Part shown: piece by piece, positions 20,767 through 30,010 of the stretch
How the letters are laid out: each line of letters starts with the position of its first letter
Numbering within the stretch: the stretch's first letter is position 1
Source: a virus
DNA length: 41,265 nucleotides
Virus record (IMG/VR): IMGVR_UViG_3300025133_000252
Coordinates: 1 to 41,265 of that record
Direction: 5' to 3' (one strand)
Notes under the pieces: model-generated
Told to the model about the DNA's origin: nothing
The model's database searches: none
Seen by the model: the letters and a program-made list of their open reading frames with translations, nothing else
Position numbers and translations under genes: made by a program

Positions 20767-23700
20767 ATGCAGCCGAAGCGCATCGACCAGCTCCCCCTCG
20801 ATCGGCGGGTCGGCCACCTCGGCCCGACCGGGGGCCAGCTCCCTGCCCTCTTCGAGCGCCGGGACGTAGAGCCCGGCGCGTTGACGCTGACTCGTCGGAC
20901 GGGCACCCAACGCTCGACGTCCGATCTGCCCAACCTCCTGGGCGCCGGCTACGACGGTGAGCTGGGCGAGTGCGCCGTCGACCGCGACTTCGACAGCGAG
21001 ATCGGCTCCGAGTGGACGATCTTCGGTACCTTCTACGCCCCCGATTCGACGCTCTCGTCGGACAGCTACTCGAGGGTGTTCTCGCTGAACGGGACGGAGC
21101 TGTACGTCAAGCACCTGTACGCGACGAACCAGATCCGGCTCCAGGTCTACGACGATGCCGGCTCGCTCCTCACACAGACGGGTACGGTGTCCCTCTCATT
21201 GACCCGCACCCTGCGCTTCATGGTGGCCCGGGAGGCCGCTGGCAACGTCGCACTGAACGGCTGGGCCGTCCCGGCCTCCGGGGGCACCGCCGTCGTCGGG
21301 GCCGACGTCACGGCGGCTCACACCTTCGATGACACCCTCAATGAGTTGGTGCTGTTCGGCGAGGTCCATTCGTCGTTGGCCGGGCACTACAAAGGTGTCC
21401 TCCTGACCAACTTCTTGCTCTACGACGCGGACGTCTTCACCACCGCTGTCTACGACGCCTTCGCTGCCGACCTGACCCCAGAGACCTCCATCACCCTGCC
21501 GGGTGCCTCGGACCTCCTGTGGCAGGGCAAGTTCAGCGAGGGAGGCACTGCCCTGACCTACACCAACGACGGCGCCGAAGAGGTCAACGCCTACCTCGTT
21601 CCGTCGAAGCCCCTGGCCTACGATCCAGCGGGCAACGGGGCGCCCACCGAGATCCACTTCGGAGGCAAGGGCGTCCTTGAGGTCCCGTTTTACCTGGACT
21701 TCGATGAGTACTACTGGACCGCGACCTACGCCTCGGCCCGCCTCGAGTGGTGCTTCCAGCTAGAGATCACGACGCCGGAGATCCTGGCAGCCTGCACCAT
21801 CTACGAGGTACAGGATCTCTTGCGTCTCCGCATCGTCGAGAGCGGTGGGTCCTACTACCTCAAGGCGGAGTTCCATAACGCTACCGTCAGTGTCACGCAT
21901 ACGACCGCGCTGGCCGGAGGCACAGCCTACGATGTCTTCGCCGCTCGAGACACCACTACGGTCTACCTCAAGCAGGATGCGGCAGAGCTGAACGCCACCG
22001 CCACCAACCCCATCATCTTCAACTACGACAAGACCCTCGGGTTTGTCATTGGGGACACGGCGGACTTCGAGAACAGTGAGCCCTACTCCGGGCGGCTCGG
22101 GCGCTTCGCGCTGCACAACTCCTCCACCCGTGCGTTCGGCGACCGGACCGACGCCGTCATCTACTACGACGTCGACTCCATCTACGGCGACGAGGTTCTC
22201 GACCGAGGGCCCCGCAGCCTCAATGGGTACCTGGGTGTCCGCTCCTCGGCCAAGGCGCCCTACTACGCCGAGGGCGCGTTCCCGGGCGGCGCCTACGTCG
22301 CAGCGGCTGGAGGCTACCTGATCTCTGCGCCTTCGCCCAGCTACGGCTACGAAGGCACCCTCGAGAAGCCCCTGCTCAAGGACGCTGTCGTCCAGCGCGA
22401 GGGCCAGCGGGCCTTCGTTGTGAGCAACGGGGTTGCCTACCTCGTCGATGACGTTGATGAGACCTTCCGGCCGCTGGGCATTCCCCGCCCCTCAACCAAG
22501 GTGTCGTGTACTCCGCAGGGTATCGGTGCGATCGACGGGTTCGTGCGGTACGCCTACCGCTACACGACGCAGGACGGCACCGTCGGACCCGTCTTCCAGC
22601 TCGACCCGTGCGATGCCACGGGCGGGGTCAACGTCCTGCTGGGAGCCGAGACCTTCAGTCTCCCTTTGGACCCCGCCTTCGGCATTGCCTACGGCGAGTG
22701 CGAAGTGGGCACCGTTGCCGCCGACGGGGTCGAGTGCCTCATTGCGCATGATGACGACAACACAGGGGACGCCGACCCCTCGCTGCTCCATATCGAGAAG
22801 AAGAACCCTGGTCTGACGCTGGAGACCGCCTTCCGCTTGCCTGCGCTGGCGGCGGTCACGGAGGAGTCGGTCATCTCGCAGGGCGTCTATGCGCCGTTCG
22901 GTCCGACGTACTGGTTCGCCGACCACACCCCCTACAACTTCCCTTGGATTGGTGGGCAAGGTGCGGAGAGCACCTTCCAGCTCACCTTCCGGTACTTCTA
23001 CGATGCTGCGGACTCCAACACCGAGTACCAGATCCTCTTCGGCATCGGTGCGCGGAACCAGCACAAGGACGGTTCACCCAAATGGCGGCTGAACCACCTG
23101 CTCATCAGCATCCAACCGCCCGAAAACGTATCGAACGACCACAGCCTTGTCATCACCCGTGACGACGCCTACAGCGGATCCGGACACTACAACGACGCGC
23201 TGAAGCATTGGTCGAAGGACTACGACTTCGTCAGCGGGAATGACTACACGATCTTCGTCAGCCGTGGCGGCGCCAACTACGGCAGCGCCCCTGGTGCAGA
23301 CCTTCTCGTCGCCATCTACGACCACACTGCCGAGTCGTGGAACGAGTGGCCTCATAGTGCCACCGCGACACAGCTCGTGAACACCGACTTCTGGGGCGCG
23401 AACTACACAGGCAAGGCCCGCGACGAGGTGGTCTGGGGTGGCATGCGGCGCGAGGGCAGCTCCATCTCGACGAAGACGCGGAAGCGTTCGGCGGCGGGCA
23501 GCTCTACCTTCAACTTTGACTTCATCACGCCCCTGTTCAACGGAACAACGTCTGACGGCTCGCCGGGTACGGTGCTGTATCACGGTCGGATGTGGCGCAA
23601 GGAGCAACCCTTCACCTTGCTCGCGGAGAAGGCCCTTGATCGGTACGGCGCTCGGCAGGGTCCGCTGTCTGACGCGCTTGAAGTCGATGTCGCCTTCTGC

Positions 23701-26064
23701 TCTGACTCGTCGAAGCCCACGCTGGACGGCGGTTGGGACTTCCCCAACGACATGCGTGTCAAGTTCGCCACGCCCCACGCGCTGGAGGCCCGAGTCTTCC
23801 TGGGCTCCTCGGTGGACAAGACAGTCTTCTTGGCCTACGGCGCCGACAACACCATCACTGCGGGCTCCCCCGACACCCACGCCGTCACCTCCACCGATCA
23901 GATCCCCCTCTGGGCGGCGTACACCAGCCGCAACAAGGGCTCCATTGTGGTTGGGGTTGGACAGGCTGTCTCGTTCGAGATCGGCAAGCAGAAGTGGCAT
24001 TCTGCAGCCGAGGTCCTGACCTTCTCCGAGCTGTCGGACGTCATCGACCTCAAGCAGTGGACGTGGTTGACCCTCTACTTCCACCAGATCAACCGCGTCG
24101 GCGCGACCAACAAGCTCGACATCTGGCTCGAGCGTATCTTCCTCGACGGCAACACGGGCGAGTGGGGCGACGTCTTCGATGCGGACGTCGACCCGGAAGG
24201 CCCCGACGGCAAGGCGAACAACACGGCCGCAGGCAACGGACAGTTCAGCCTCATGACTGTCGGCGGTGTCCCTGGCATCGATAGCGACTTCGAGGTCGAG
24301 ATCGCCGAGGTTCGTCTGTGGGATGGTGAGCGCTACACCGCTGCGGGCGGCGGCGACGGCGAGTACGCCTTCGGCACCTACCTGTCCACCCGCATCCCGC
24401 CGAACATCTGGGACGAGCTTCACGTCTACTTGCGCTTCGCCCCAGCTGACCTCGACGACCCTGATTCGCCGACCACGATGGATCAGGTCGGCACCTTCGG
24501 GGGCCAGAAGAATGCCGATGCTGTCGATGTGTACCAGGGCGCCGACATCATCAGCGGTGACGATGTCCAGGACGACGGCAGTCACTACTTCGTACCCTTC
24601 CCGGTGCCCCCGCTCGACTCCATCAAGGGGATTCAGATCTTCCGCACCCAGGTCGTCCCGGTCACGGAGACCTACGACAACGGCAAGCCCAACCCCAACG
24701 CGATCACTGACGCCTACAAGGCGGCGCTCGCGGCTCCGTTGTACCTCCTCACGGAGATCCCTGACGGCACCGACTTCTACTTCGACGCGGCTACCGACGA
24801 TCTGCTCGGCGGCAAGCTCGACCTGACCGAGGGCCTGATCCCCACCAACCCCGGCGGGATCTTTGAGTGGGCCGGCCACCTGGGCCTCTGGGTCACCGAC
24901 CGGCCGCGCATCCACTTCGCTGCGGCTCCGGGCTCCTGGGAGAGCTACCCGGCGGACATGGTCTACGACCTCCCCTTGCGCGAGTCGGGCCAGATCCAGG
25001 CTGCGGTCGAGCTGGGTGCCCAGGATGCCCGGTCCTCCCGAGCCCTTGTCCTGGGGCGGGCCTGGGGCGTCTTCTTGGAGGGCAACCCGACCAGCCCGCA
25101 GGTCAACAGCATCGGCGGCGGTGTCGGTGCGGCCTCGTCGCGCTGTCTCGTCATCGAGGGCGGCGTAGCCTACGCCTACAACGGCACCCTCTGGGCCATC
25201 AACGGGGCCGGGGAGGTCACGGACATTGGGCGACCTGTCCTCGATCTCCTCCCGGATCCCGACAACGCGAGGCTCTCGGTCTCCTCGGCGCTCAAGTCGG
25301 TTTTCGTCATCGACGAGAGCACGGGCATCACCTTGCGCTACTACTTGCCGCTGCGGGAGTGGTTCGTCGAGGATCGCTACGCCCTAAGTGTCACTGACAT
25401 CGACGGCGTAGACTCGTGGGTCCACCTTAGCGGGTACCCGGCGGCAGGCACCGCTGCTCATTACAGCGACGATACCGACAGCGACACCGCGACCGAGTAC
25501 GCCGTCAGTTCCTTCGTCAGCACCACGCTGGTCATCGCCGACACCACCGGGATCTCGGTGGGGCAGCGCCTCACGGTGGCTGCGGAAGAGGACCCTCGCC
25601 GCCGCCAGACGCTCACGGTGCAGAGCGTAGCTGATGGCTCGGTCGTCGTCGAAGAGACAATCACCTTGAGCACCACGGGCCCGGACGTCGATGGCAATAC
25701 CATCACCTACACCTACCTCGCCCATCCCGGCGTCGGCCCGTGGGGCACCATGATCGACACAGGGCCCTTTGTGAACTCTGGCTTCCTCGACAGCGGCGAC
25801 ATTGGTGTCGTCCTTGGAGACCAGTGGTACGCAGGGGTCGAGGGCGTCGACTACTACCCCTCGCCTACCGACCTCTCGGGGTTCCTGGACAACGGTGCGT
25901 CCTTCCCGGCGCGAGTGGTGGACTCCGGTGACGCCGGAGCTTCAGCGCGGTGGGGCATCAACAACAGGCAGCGCATCCAACGGGTCATCCTGTGGAGCCC
26001 TGCGGCCGAAGCAGCTACGCTGTCCGAGGTCCACCTGAACCACACACACAAGAGGACGGAGTAG
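20767..26064 (+). CDS. Giant tail protein: nozzle-like with inserted LamG-like domains, 1765 aa
   Basis: The start at 20767 (MQPKRIDQLPLDRRVGHLGP) follows the previous stop; the longer frame overlaps that gene. Two kinds of sequence alternate. Propeller-like nozzle segments appear at about 550-680 (IDGFVRYAYRYTTQDGTVGP) and 1280-1600 (SIKGIQIFRTQVVP; TDFYFDAATDDLLGG; FEWAGHLGLWVTDRPRIHFA; LREWFVEDRY), as in gp12/nozzle-type proteins. Between them lie four stretches resembling LamG/concanavalin jelly-rolls, at about 75-220, 310-465, 700-930 and 985-1200. T7 gp12 is 794 aa, so this protein is about twice that length. No separate tail fibre gene was found, so the inserted lectin-like domains may bind the host surface. 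Domain borders are by eye. Confidence 0.7.
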   Translation: MQPKRIDQLPLDRRVGHLGPTGGQLPALFERRDVEPGALTLTRRTGTQRSTSDLPNLLGAGYDGELGECAVDRDFDSEIGSEWTIFGTFYAPDSTLSSDSYSRVFSLNGTELYVKHLYATNQIRLQVYDDAGSLLTQTGTVSLSLTRTLRFMVAREAAGNVALNGWAVPASGGTAVVGADVTAAHTFDDTLNELVLFGEVHSSLAGHYKGVLLTNFLLYDADVFTTAVYDAFAADLTPETSITLPGASDLLWQGKFSEGGTALTYTNDGAEEVNAYLVPSKPLAYDPAGNGAPTEIHFGGKGVLEVPFYLDFDEYYWTATYASARLEWCFQLEITTPEILAACTIYEVQDLLRLRIVESGGSYYLKAEFHNATVSVTHTTALAGGTAYDVFAARDTTTVYLKQDAAELNATATNPIIFNYDKTLGFVIGDTADFENSEPYSGRLGRFALHNSSTRAFGDRTDAVIYYDVDSIYGDEVLDRGPRSLNGYLGVRSSAKAPYYAEGAFPGGAYVAAAGGYLISAPSPSYGYEGTLEKPLLKDAVVQREGQRAFVVSNGVAYLVDDVDETFRPLGIPRPSTKVSCTPQGIGAIDGFVRYAYRYTTQDGTVGPVFQLDPCDATGGVNVLLGAETFSLPLDPAFGIAYGECEVGTVAADGVECLIAHDDDNTGDADPSLLHIEKKNPGLTLETAFRLPALAAVTEESVISQGVYAPFGPTYWFADHTPYNFPWIGGQGAESTFQLTFRYFYDAADSNTEYQILFGIGARNQHKDGSPKWRLNHLLISIQPPENVSNDHSLVITRDDAYSGSGHYNDALKHWSKDYDFVSGNDYTIFVSRGGANYGSAPGADLLVAIYDHTAESWNEWPHSATATQLVNTDFWGANYTGKARDEVVWGGMRREGSSISTKTRKRSAAGSSTFNFDFITPLFNGTTSDGSPGTVLYHGRMWRKEQPFTLLAEKALDRYGARQGPLSDALEVDVAFCSDSSKPTLDGGWDFPNDMRVKFATPHALEARVFLGSSVDKTVFLAYGADNTITAGSPDTHAVTSTDQIPLWAAYTSRNKGSIVVGVGQAVSFEIGKQKWHSAAEVLTFSELSDVIDLKQWTWLTLYFHQINRVGATNKLDIWLERIFLDGNTGEWGDVFDADVDPEGPDGKANNTAAGNGQFSLMTVGGVPGIDSDFEVEIAEVRLWDGERYTAAGGGDGEYAFGTYLSTRIPPNIWDELHVYLRFAPADLDDPDSPTTMDQVGTFGGQKNADAVDVYQGADIISGDDVQDDGSHYFVPFPVPPLDSIKGIQIFRTQVVPVTETYDNGKPNPNAITDAYKAALAAPLYLLTEIPDGTDFYFDAATDDLLGGKLDLTEGLIPTNPGGIFEWAGHLGLWVTDRPRIHFAAAPGSWESYPADMVYDLPLRESGQIQAAVELGAQDARSSRALVLGRAWGVFLEGNPTSPQVNSIGGGVGAASSRCLVIEGGVAYAYNGTLWAINGAGEVTDIGRPVLDLLPDPDNARLSVSSALKSVFVIDESTGITLRYYLPLREWFVEDRYALSVTDIDGVDSWVHLSGYPAAGTAAHYSDDTDSDTATEYAVSSFVSTTLVIADTTGISVGQRLTVAAEEDPRRRQTLTVQSVADGSVVVEETITLSTTGPDVDGNTITYTYLAHPGVGPWGTMIDTGPFVNSGFLDSGDIGVVLGDQWYAGVEGVDYYPSPTDLSGFLDNGASFPARVVDSGDAGASARWGINNRQRIQRVILWSPAAEAATLSEVHLNHTHKRTE

Positions 26065-26067
26065 CCT

Positions 26068-26820
26068 ATGGTACTTGGAGCCCTTGCACTGGGACTCGGC
26101 GTCGGCTCGAGCATCCTGTCGAACACGGCGGCGAAGAAGGCGGCGAACAAGCAGGCAGCTTTGGCCCGAGCCCAGGCTGCTCGCATTCGCAAGCAGGCCG
26201 GCCAGACCCGCGCCCGCATGGAGCGCGAGCTGGACTCGTTGCGCACGCTGCGCGACCTGGACCTCCCGGCGTTTCAACAGGCGTCACAGCAGGCCTACCT
26301 CAATGCGAGTAAGGCTGCCGAGAGGGTGGCCCGCTCCCGTACGATGGGCCGCATGGGCGACGAGGTACGCGAAGCCGTCTTCGGGGGCCAGTTCGACCAG
26401 TACGTCGGGGGCAAGATGCAGGGCCTCCAGCGCCACGCCGACCTGACCCAGCGCATTTTCCAGGGCGCCTCGCAGATCGAGCAGATGACCCTCGCCGCCG
26501 AGAACCAGGCCTCACAGATCAGCTACGGCGGACAGTCGCAGGCGATCTCGACGGAGGCCGCTGCCGGTGACCCGCTGGCCAACATCTTGGGCGTGACCGC
26601 GCAGGCCCTTGCGCAGTTCGATAGCGCCGACAAGGCTGCATCGAAGGCGGAGGAGGGCAAGGGAGAAGACTTGATGAAGCAGATGCTTATGAGTGAGATC
26701 CCTATGGAGGATCTGCTGGCGAAGCAGGGCAAGGTGGGCGAGTTCATGCAGTCCAAGGGCTTCGAGGGGTACACCCCGCAGGAGTTTCACAGTGCCTTTT
26801 TCCCGAAGGGAGGTAAGTAA
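26068..26820 (+). CDS. Internal virion protein (gp14-like), 250 aa
   Basis: By position this corresponds to the first core/ejection protein of T7-like phages. The N-terminus (MVLGALALGLGVGSSILSNT) is a short hydrophobic Gly/Ala segment, as in gp14-type proteins that insert in the outer membrane during ejection. Long helices follow, containing KAANKQAALARAQAARIRKQ and RRMGDEVREAVFGGQ-like charged stretches. The C-terminal end (GFEGYTPQEFHSAFF) closes the protein. It starts three bases after the nozzle stop. The role is inferred from gene order and topology. Confidence 0.68.
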   Translation: MVLGALALGLGVGSSILSNTAAKKAANKQAALARAQAARIRKQAGQTRARMERELDSLRTLRDLDLPAFQQASQQAYLNASKAAERVARSRTMGRMGDEVREAVFGGQFDQYVGGKMQGLQRHADLTQRIFQGASQIEQMTLAAENQASQISYGGQSQAISTEAAAGDPLANILGVTAQALAQFDSADKAASKAEEGKGEDLMKQMLMSEIPMEDLLAKQGKVGEFMQSKGFEGYTPQEFHSAFFPKGGK

Positions 26821-26822
26821 CA

Positions 26823-29800
26823 ATGGCTTCCATGGAAGACTTCGGCTCACTGGCAGCAACGGTCGGCGGCGCTCTCGGTGCCCACGCCACGGGCGGGGCC
26901 CAGGGCCTCAACGCCTTCTTGGGCGGACTGCAGCAGCGTGAGCTGGCAGCAGCCGAGCGGGAGTTCAAGCGCGAGTCCCAGGCCCGCGACCAGCTCTTCC
27001 AGTCCAACCGCGACCAGCTGCAGCGCACGCACGAGCTGGAGATGCTCGACAAGCGCGAGACGGCCGGCGAGGACAAGATCAACCGCCAGATGGCCAACGT
27101 CATCGTGGCTGACGCGCTCCGAGATCCTGCTCGAGGGACCGAGATCGCGGCCGAGATGAAGGGGGCCCTCCCCGAGCTGGCCGGCACCATCGACAGCATC
27201 GACTGGAACAACCGCGAGGTGGCGGTCCCTGTGGCCGAGGCCTACGTCGGGCGCATCGGCGCGGCACAGGCAGGCTCGCGCACGAGTGAACGGGGCGAAG
27301 AGGCCCTTGCGCGGAACCGGCAGTACACCGTACGCACTGGTCTCGAGGCCCCGAGCGGGTTCACGAACGCCGACGCGCTCGCGCTGGAGACCCAGCACAG
27401 CGCAGCGCTGGGCGAGCTGCAGACTGCGACGATCTCCGCCAACACGTTCTCGGGCGAACTCAATAACATTGGTAACCTGCCCGCCAGCGAGCGACTCGGG
27501 CAGCTGCAAGCGCTGGACGCCCAGATGGCCAACGCGCAGAAGGGGCTCCCCGCTCTCGCCGAGAGCATCTTCATGGGCGACCCGACGTTCTCGGCCGGCG
27601 TGACCTCGGCGATGTCGTCGATGGATACGGTCGTCTCCGGGGCCGAGCGACTCCGTCGTGCCACGGCGAAGGAGATCGCCGCCGGCCACGACTTCAAGCA
27701 AGGTGTGGCTTCCTGGCAGGGGTTTCAGCCTGGATACGGAGGTGTGGACGGGGAAGAGACCCTGTACCAGGAAGCCCTTGCTGCCTCGGCTCCCCAGCTG
27801 GAGCAGCTCGACACCACCTTGGCCTTGCTGCACAGCACCGACCAGGAGATCCTTGACGCGCTGGGCTACACCAAGAACCCGGCGATCCTCGACGCCCACG
27901 ACCGCTCGGTGGGCGGCGACCCGGGCGAGCTGCTCACGGCGAAGACCCTCTTCGATGAGTACCGCGCCGCCTCGCTGGGCGAGACGCCGAACTTCGAGCG
28001 TATGGGGCAGCTCGACAACCAGATCAAGACCCTCGCGGCGAAGACGCCCGCCGTCTTGGAGGCCGACATCGGCCGCTTCATGGCCCGGCTCAACAGTGTC
28101 GCCGCCACAGAGTCCGCCTTGGTCTCCTTGAACACGGGTGCGCTCGAGAGCGCCGGGTTCGGCATGGACCCCGAGGTCGCCCTCGATCGGTTCGGGGTGG
28201 TTCGCGGCGACGACCCGACCGGCGCGAAGAGCTGGGATCCTGTGGTCTCAACGAAGCGCATGTTCAGCGACCCTGCGGTCCTCGATGGGCTGGCGCAGAA
28301 TCTCTGGGTCGGGCTCACTGACGATCCGAACTTCGATGTGGAAGCCGTTGCCGACCAGCGGGTACGGGCGCTCCAGCGCCAGTACCCCGAGTTCTTCGGG
28401 CTCGAGTCGGCGAACGCCCTGCGCACCCGACTGGCTGGGTTCTCCTCGGCCCGTGCGGGCATTGGCCCACTGCGCTCGCCCGTCGCCGAGCTGCACGGCT
28501 ACGACAGTACGCTGCCTCGCCGTATCCAGAAGCTCTCGCCCGGTACCAGCTACCGCACCCTCCTCTCGGCCGACGAGCAGCTACAGGCGCGACAGAACAT
28601 GCAGTCCGTGGTCACGCGAGGCGGCGACCCGACCAGCCCGACCGCAAAAGCAGACCTCTTGACCGAGGCCTTGGCCATCACCAAGGAGCGACCGAAGGGT
28701 CAGACCAAAGCTGTCCCGCTGCCTTCCTCGGGCTCCACCCTGCACGCGATGGGCGGGCCTACGTCCCGCACCAAGACGGTGATGATCGCCGAGGCCGAGG
28801 GCATGGACCCCGGTCGCGTCAGTCTCCCTGACATCCACGCACTGATGCAGCAGTTCGCGCCGGGATACGCACAGAGGGCTGTCTCGCCCGGCAGGTTCCC
28901 GGAGAACAAAGAGGCGCAGAGCTACATGACCGGCCGGAACAGCCTGTCGGCCTACGCCGCGCAGTACTCCGACATGAGCCCGGATGAGGTGTCGGCACTG
29001 AAGCGACTCGACCTCATGCGCGCCCTGCCGTTGGACGACCTTGCGGTGGGATCAACGCCGGAGGAGTACGCGATGCTCCAAGGCCTTCAGACCCACCTGC
29101 GTACGCTGGACCTCCCCGAGGCCCGCGCCATGTTCTTCGGTGAGGGTGCCGTCGGGGTCGATCCTGAGCGACTCGGCCTTGTTCCTGGTTCGATGGACGC
29201 CTACGAGGCGGACCGCGTGAGCGCCTCGGTTGCGGTCAACATGGGTGACCTCGACCTCCCGGCACTCCACGACGAGATCAAGGCCATTGACGGCGCCCTC
29301 GCCGATCTCTCTCGCTTCACGCCGGACACCCAAGCTGGCCGCATCGTGTCGCTCGGCGACGACTACTCCATCCTCGATGAGGCCCTCCTCGCTACCAACG
29401 CGGAGCAGCTCGCCGCAGACAAGGAGCTGCTCGAGCGCCGGATCAACGCGAAGACGCAGCTTATGGCGAAGTACAACGGCGGCGCGACGGGCACGGTGGC
29501 CGTACTGCACGGCTCTGCGTCCTTCCCGACCAGCGCCGGCGAGCTGTCGGTCTCCCTGCTGAAGAACCGCCTCTTGACCTCGGGCGAGTCACAGGACATC
29601 CTGTCGCAGTGGAACACGAACACCTACACTGTTCTGGCGCAGCGTCTAACCGACCAACCCGATGCCAGCCCCTTCTTCCTGTTCCAGCAGCTTAGTGATG
29701 TCGTCGGCCTGACCTCGTCTCAAGGGGAAGCCTCGTTGAACAGGGGCACCGCGATCCCGCAGGCAGACCGTGTGGCCTTGATGGAGGAGCAGTCCAGGAG

Positions 29801-30008
29801 CTTCGCGCACGCCGAGGAGCACTTCATGGACCTCTTCGACCTCATCCAGCGCAACCCCGACTTCAAGACGAACAACGCAGCCGCCTCGCTTCAGCCTGTC
29901 TTGGATCGCGGCGACTTCGACTCGATGCCGTCCGATACCCCGGACGCTCAAGCCTGGAAGGCCTGGGCCCTTTGGAGTGCGGTCACCCAGGTCCACGGCG
30001 GTAGGTAA
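26823..30008 (+). CDS. Internal virion protein (gp15-like), 1061 aa
   Basis: A long, mostly helical protein with no membrane segment and no enzyme motif that I can recognise. It lies between the gp14-like and gp16-like genes, the place of gp15 in T7, and is longer than gp15 of T7 (747 aa). The N-terminal 90 residues form a charged coiled coil (LAAAEREFKRESQARDQLFQ). GGAGGTAAGTAACAATG gives it the best ribosome binding site in the late arm. It is probably part of the core stack in the capsid and of the ejection conduit in the host periplasm. Confidence 0.68.
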   Translation: MASMEDFGSLAATVGGALGAHATGGAQGLNAFLGGLQQRELAAAEREFKRESQARDQLFQSNRDQLQRTHELEMLDKRETAGEDKINRQMANVIVADALRDPARGTEIAAEMKGALPELAGTIDSIDWNNREVAVPVAEAYVGRIGAAQAGSRTSERGEEALARNRQYTVRTGLEAPSGFTNADALALETQHSAALGELQTATISANTFSGELNNIGNLPASERLGQLQALDAQMANAQKGLPALAESIFMGDPTFSAGVTSAMSSMDTVVSGAERLRRATAKEIAAGHDFKQGVASWQGFQPGYGGVDGEETLYQEALAASAPQLEQLDTTLALLHSTDQEILDALGYTKNPAILDAHDRSVGGDPGELLTAKTLFDEYRAASLGETPNFERMGQLDNQIKTLAAKTPAVLEADIGRFMARLNSVAATESALVSLNTGALESAGFGMDPEVALDRFGVVRGDDPTGAKSWDPVVSTKRMFSDPAVLDGLAQNLWVGLTDDPNFDVEAVADQRVRALQRQYPEFFGLESANALRTRLAGFSSARAGIGPLRSPVAELHGYDSTLPRRIQKLSPGTSYRTLLSADEQLQARQNMQSVVTRGGDPTSPTAKADLLTEALAITKERPKGQTKAVPLPSSGSTLHAMGGPTSRTKTVMIAEAEGMDPGRVSLPDIHALMQQFAPGYAQRAVSPGRFPENKEAQSYMTGRNSLSAYAAQYSDMSPDEVSALKRLDLMRALPLDDLAVGSTPEEYAMLQGLQTHLRTLDLPEARAMFFGEGAVGVDPERLGLVPGSMDAYEADRVSASVAVNMGDLDLPALHDEIKAIDGALADLSRFTPDTQAGRIVSLGDDYSILDEALLATNAEQLAADKELLERRINAKTQLMAKYNGGATGTVAVLHGSASFPTSAGELSVSLLKNRLLTSGESQDILSQWNTNTYTVLAQRLTDQPDASPFFLFQQLSDVVGLTSSQGEASLNRGTAIPQADRVALMEEQSRSFAHAEEHFMDLFDLIQRNPDFKTNNAAASLQPVLDRGDFDSMPSDTPDAQAWKAWALWSAVTQVHGGR

Positions 30009-30010
30009 CC

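Noticed and set aside
23943-23963. CATTGTGGTTGGGGTTGGA on the plus strand inside the nozzle gene, resembling the complement of the CAACCACAATG leader
   Set aside because: It encodes part of the nozzle protein in frame and stands alone; most likely coincidence.
23074-24915. 613-codon minus-strand frame opposite the nozzle gene
   Set aside because: Same shadow effect; composition is Val/Arg/Asp-rich and no start signal is present.
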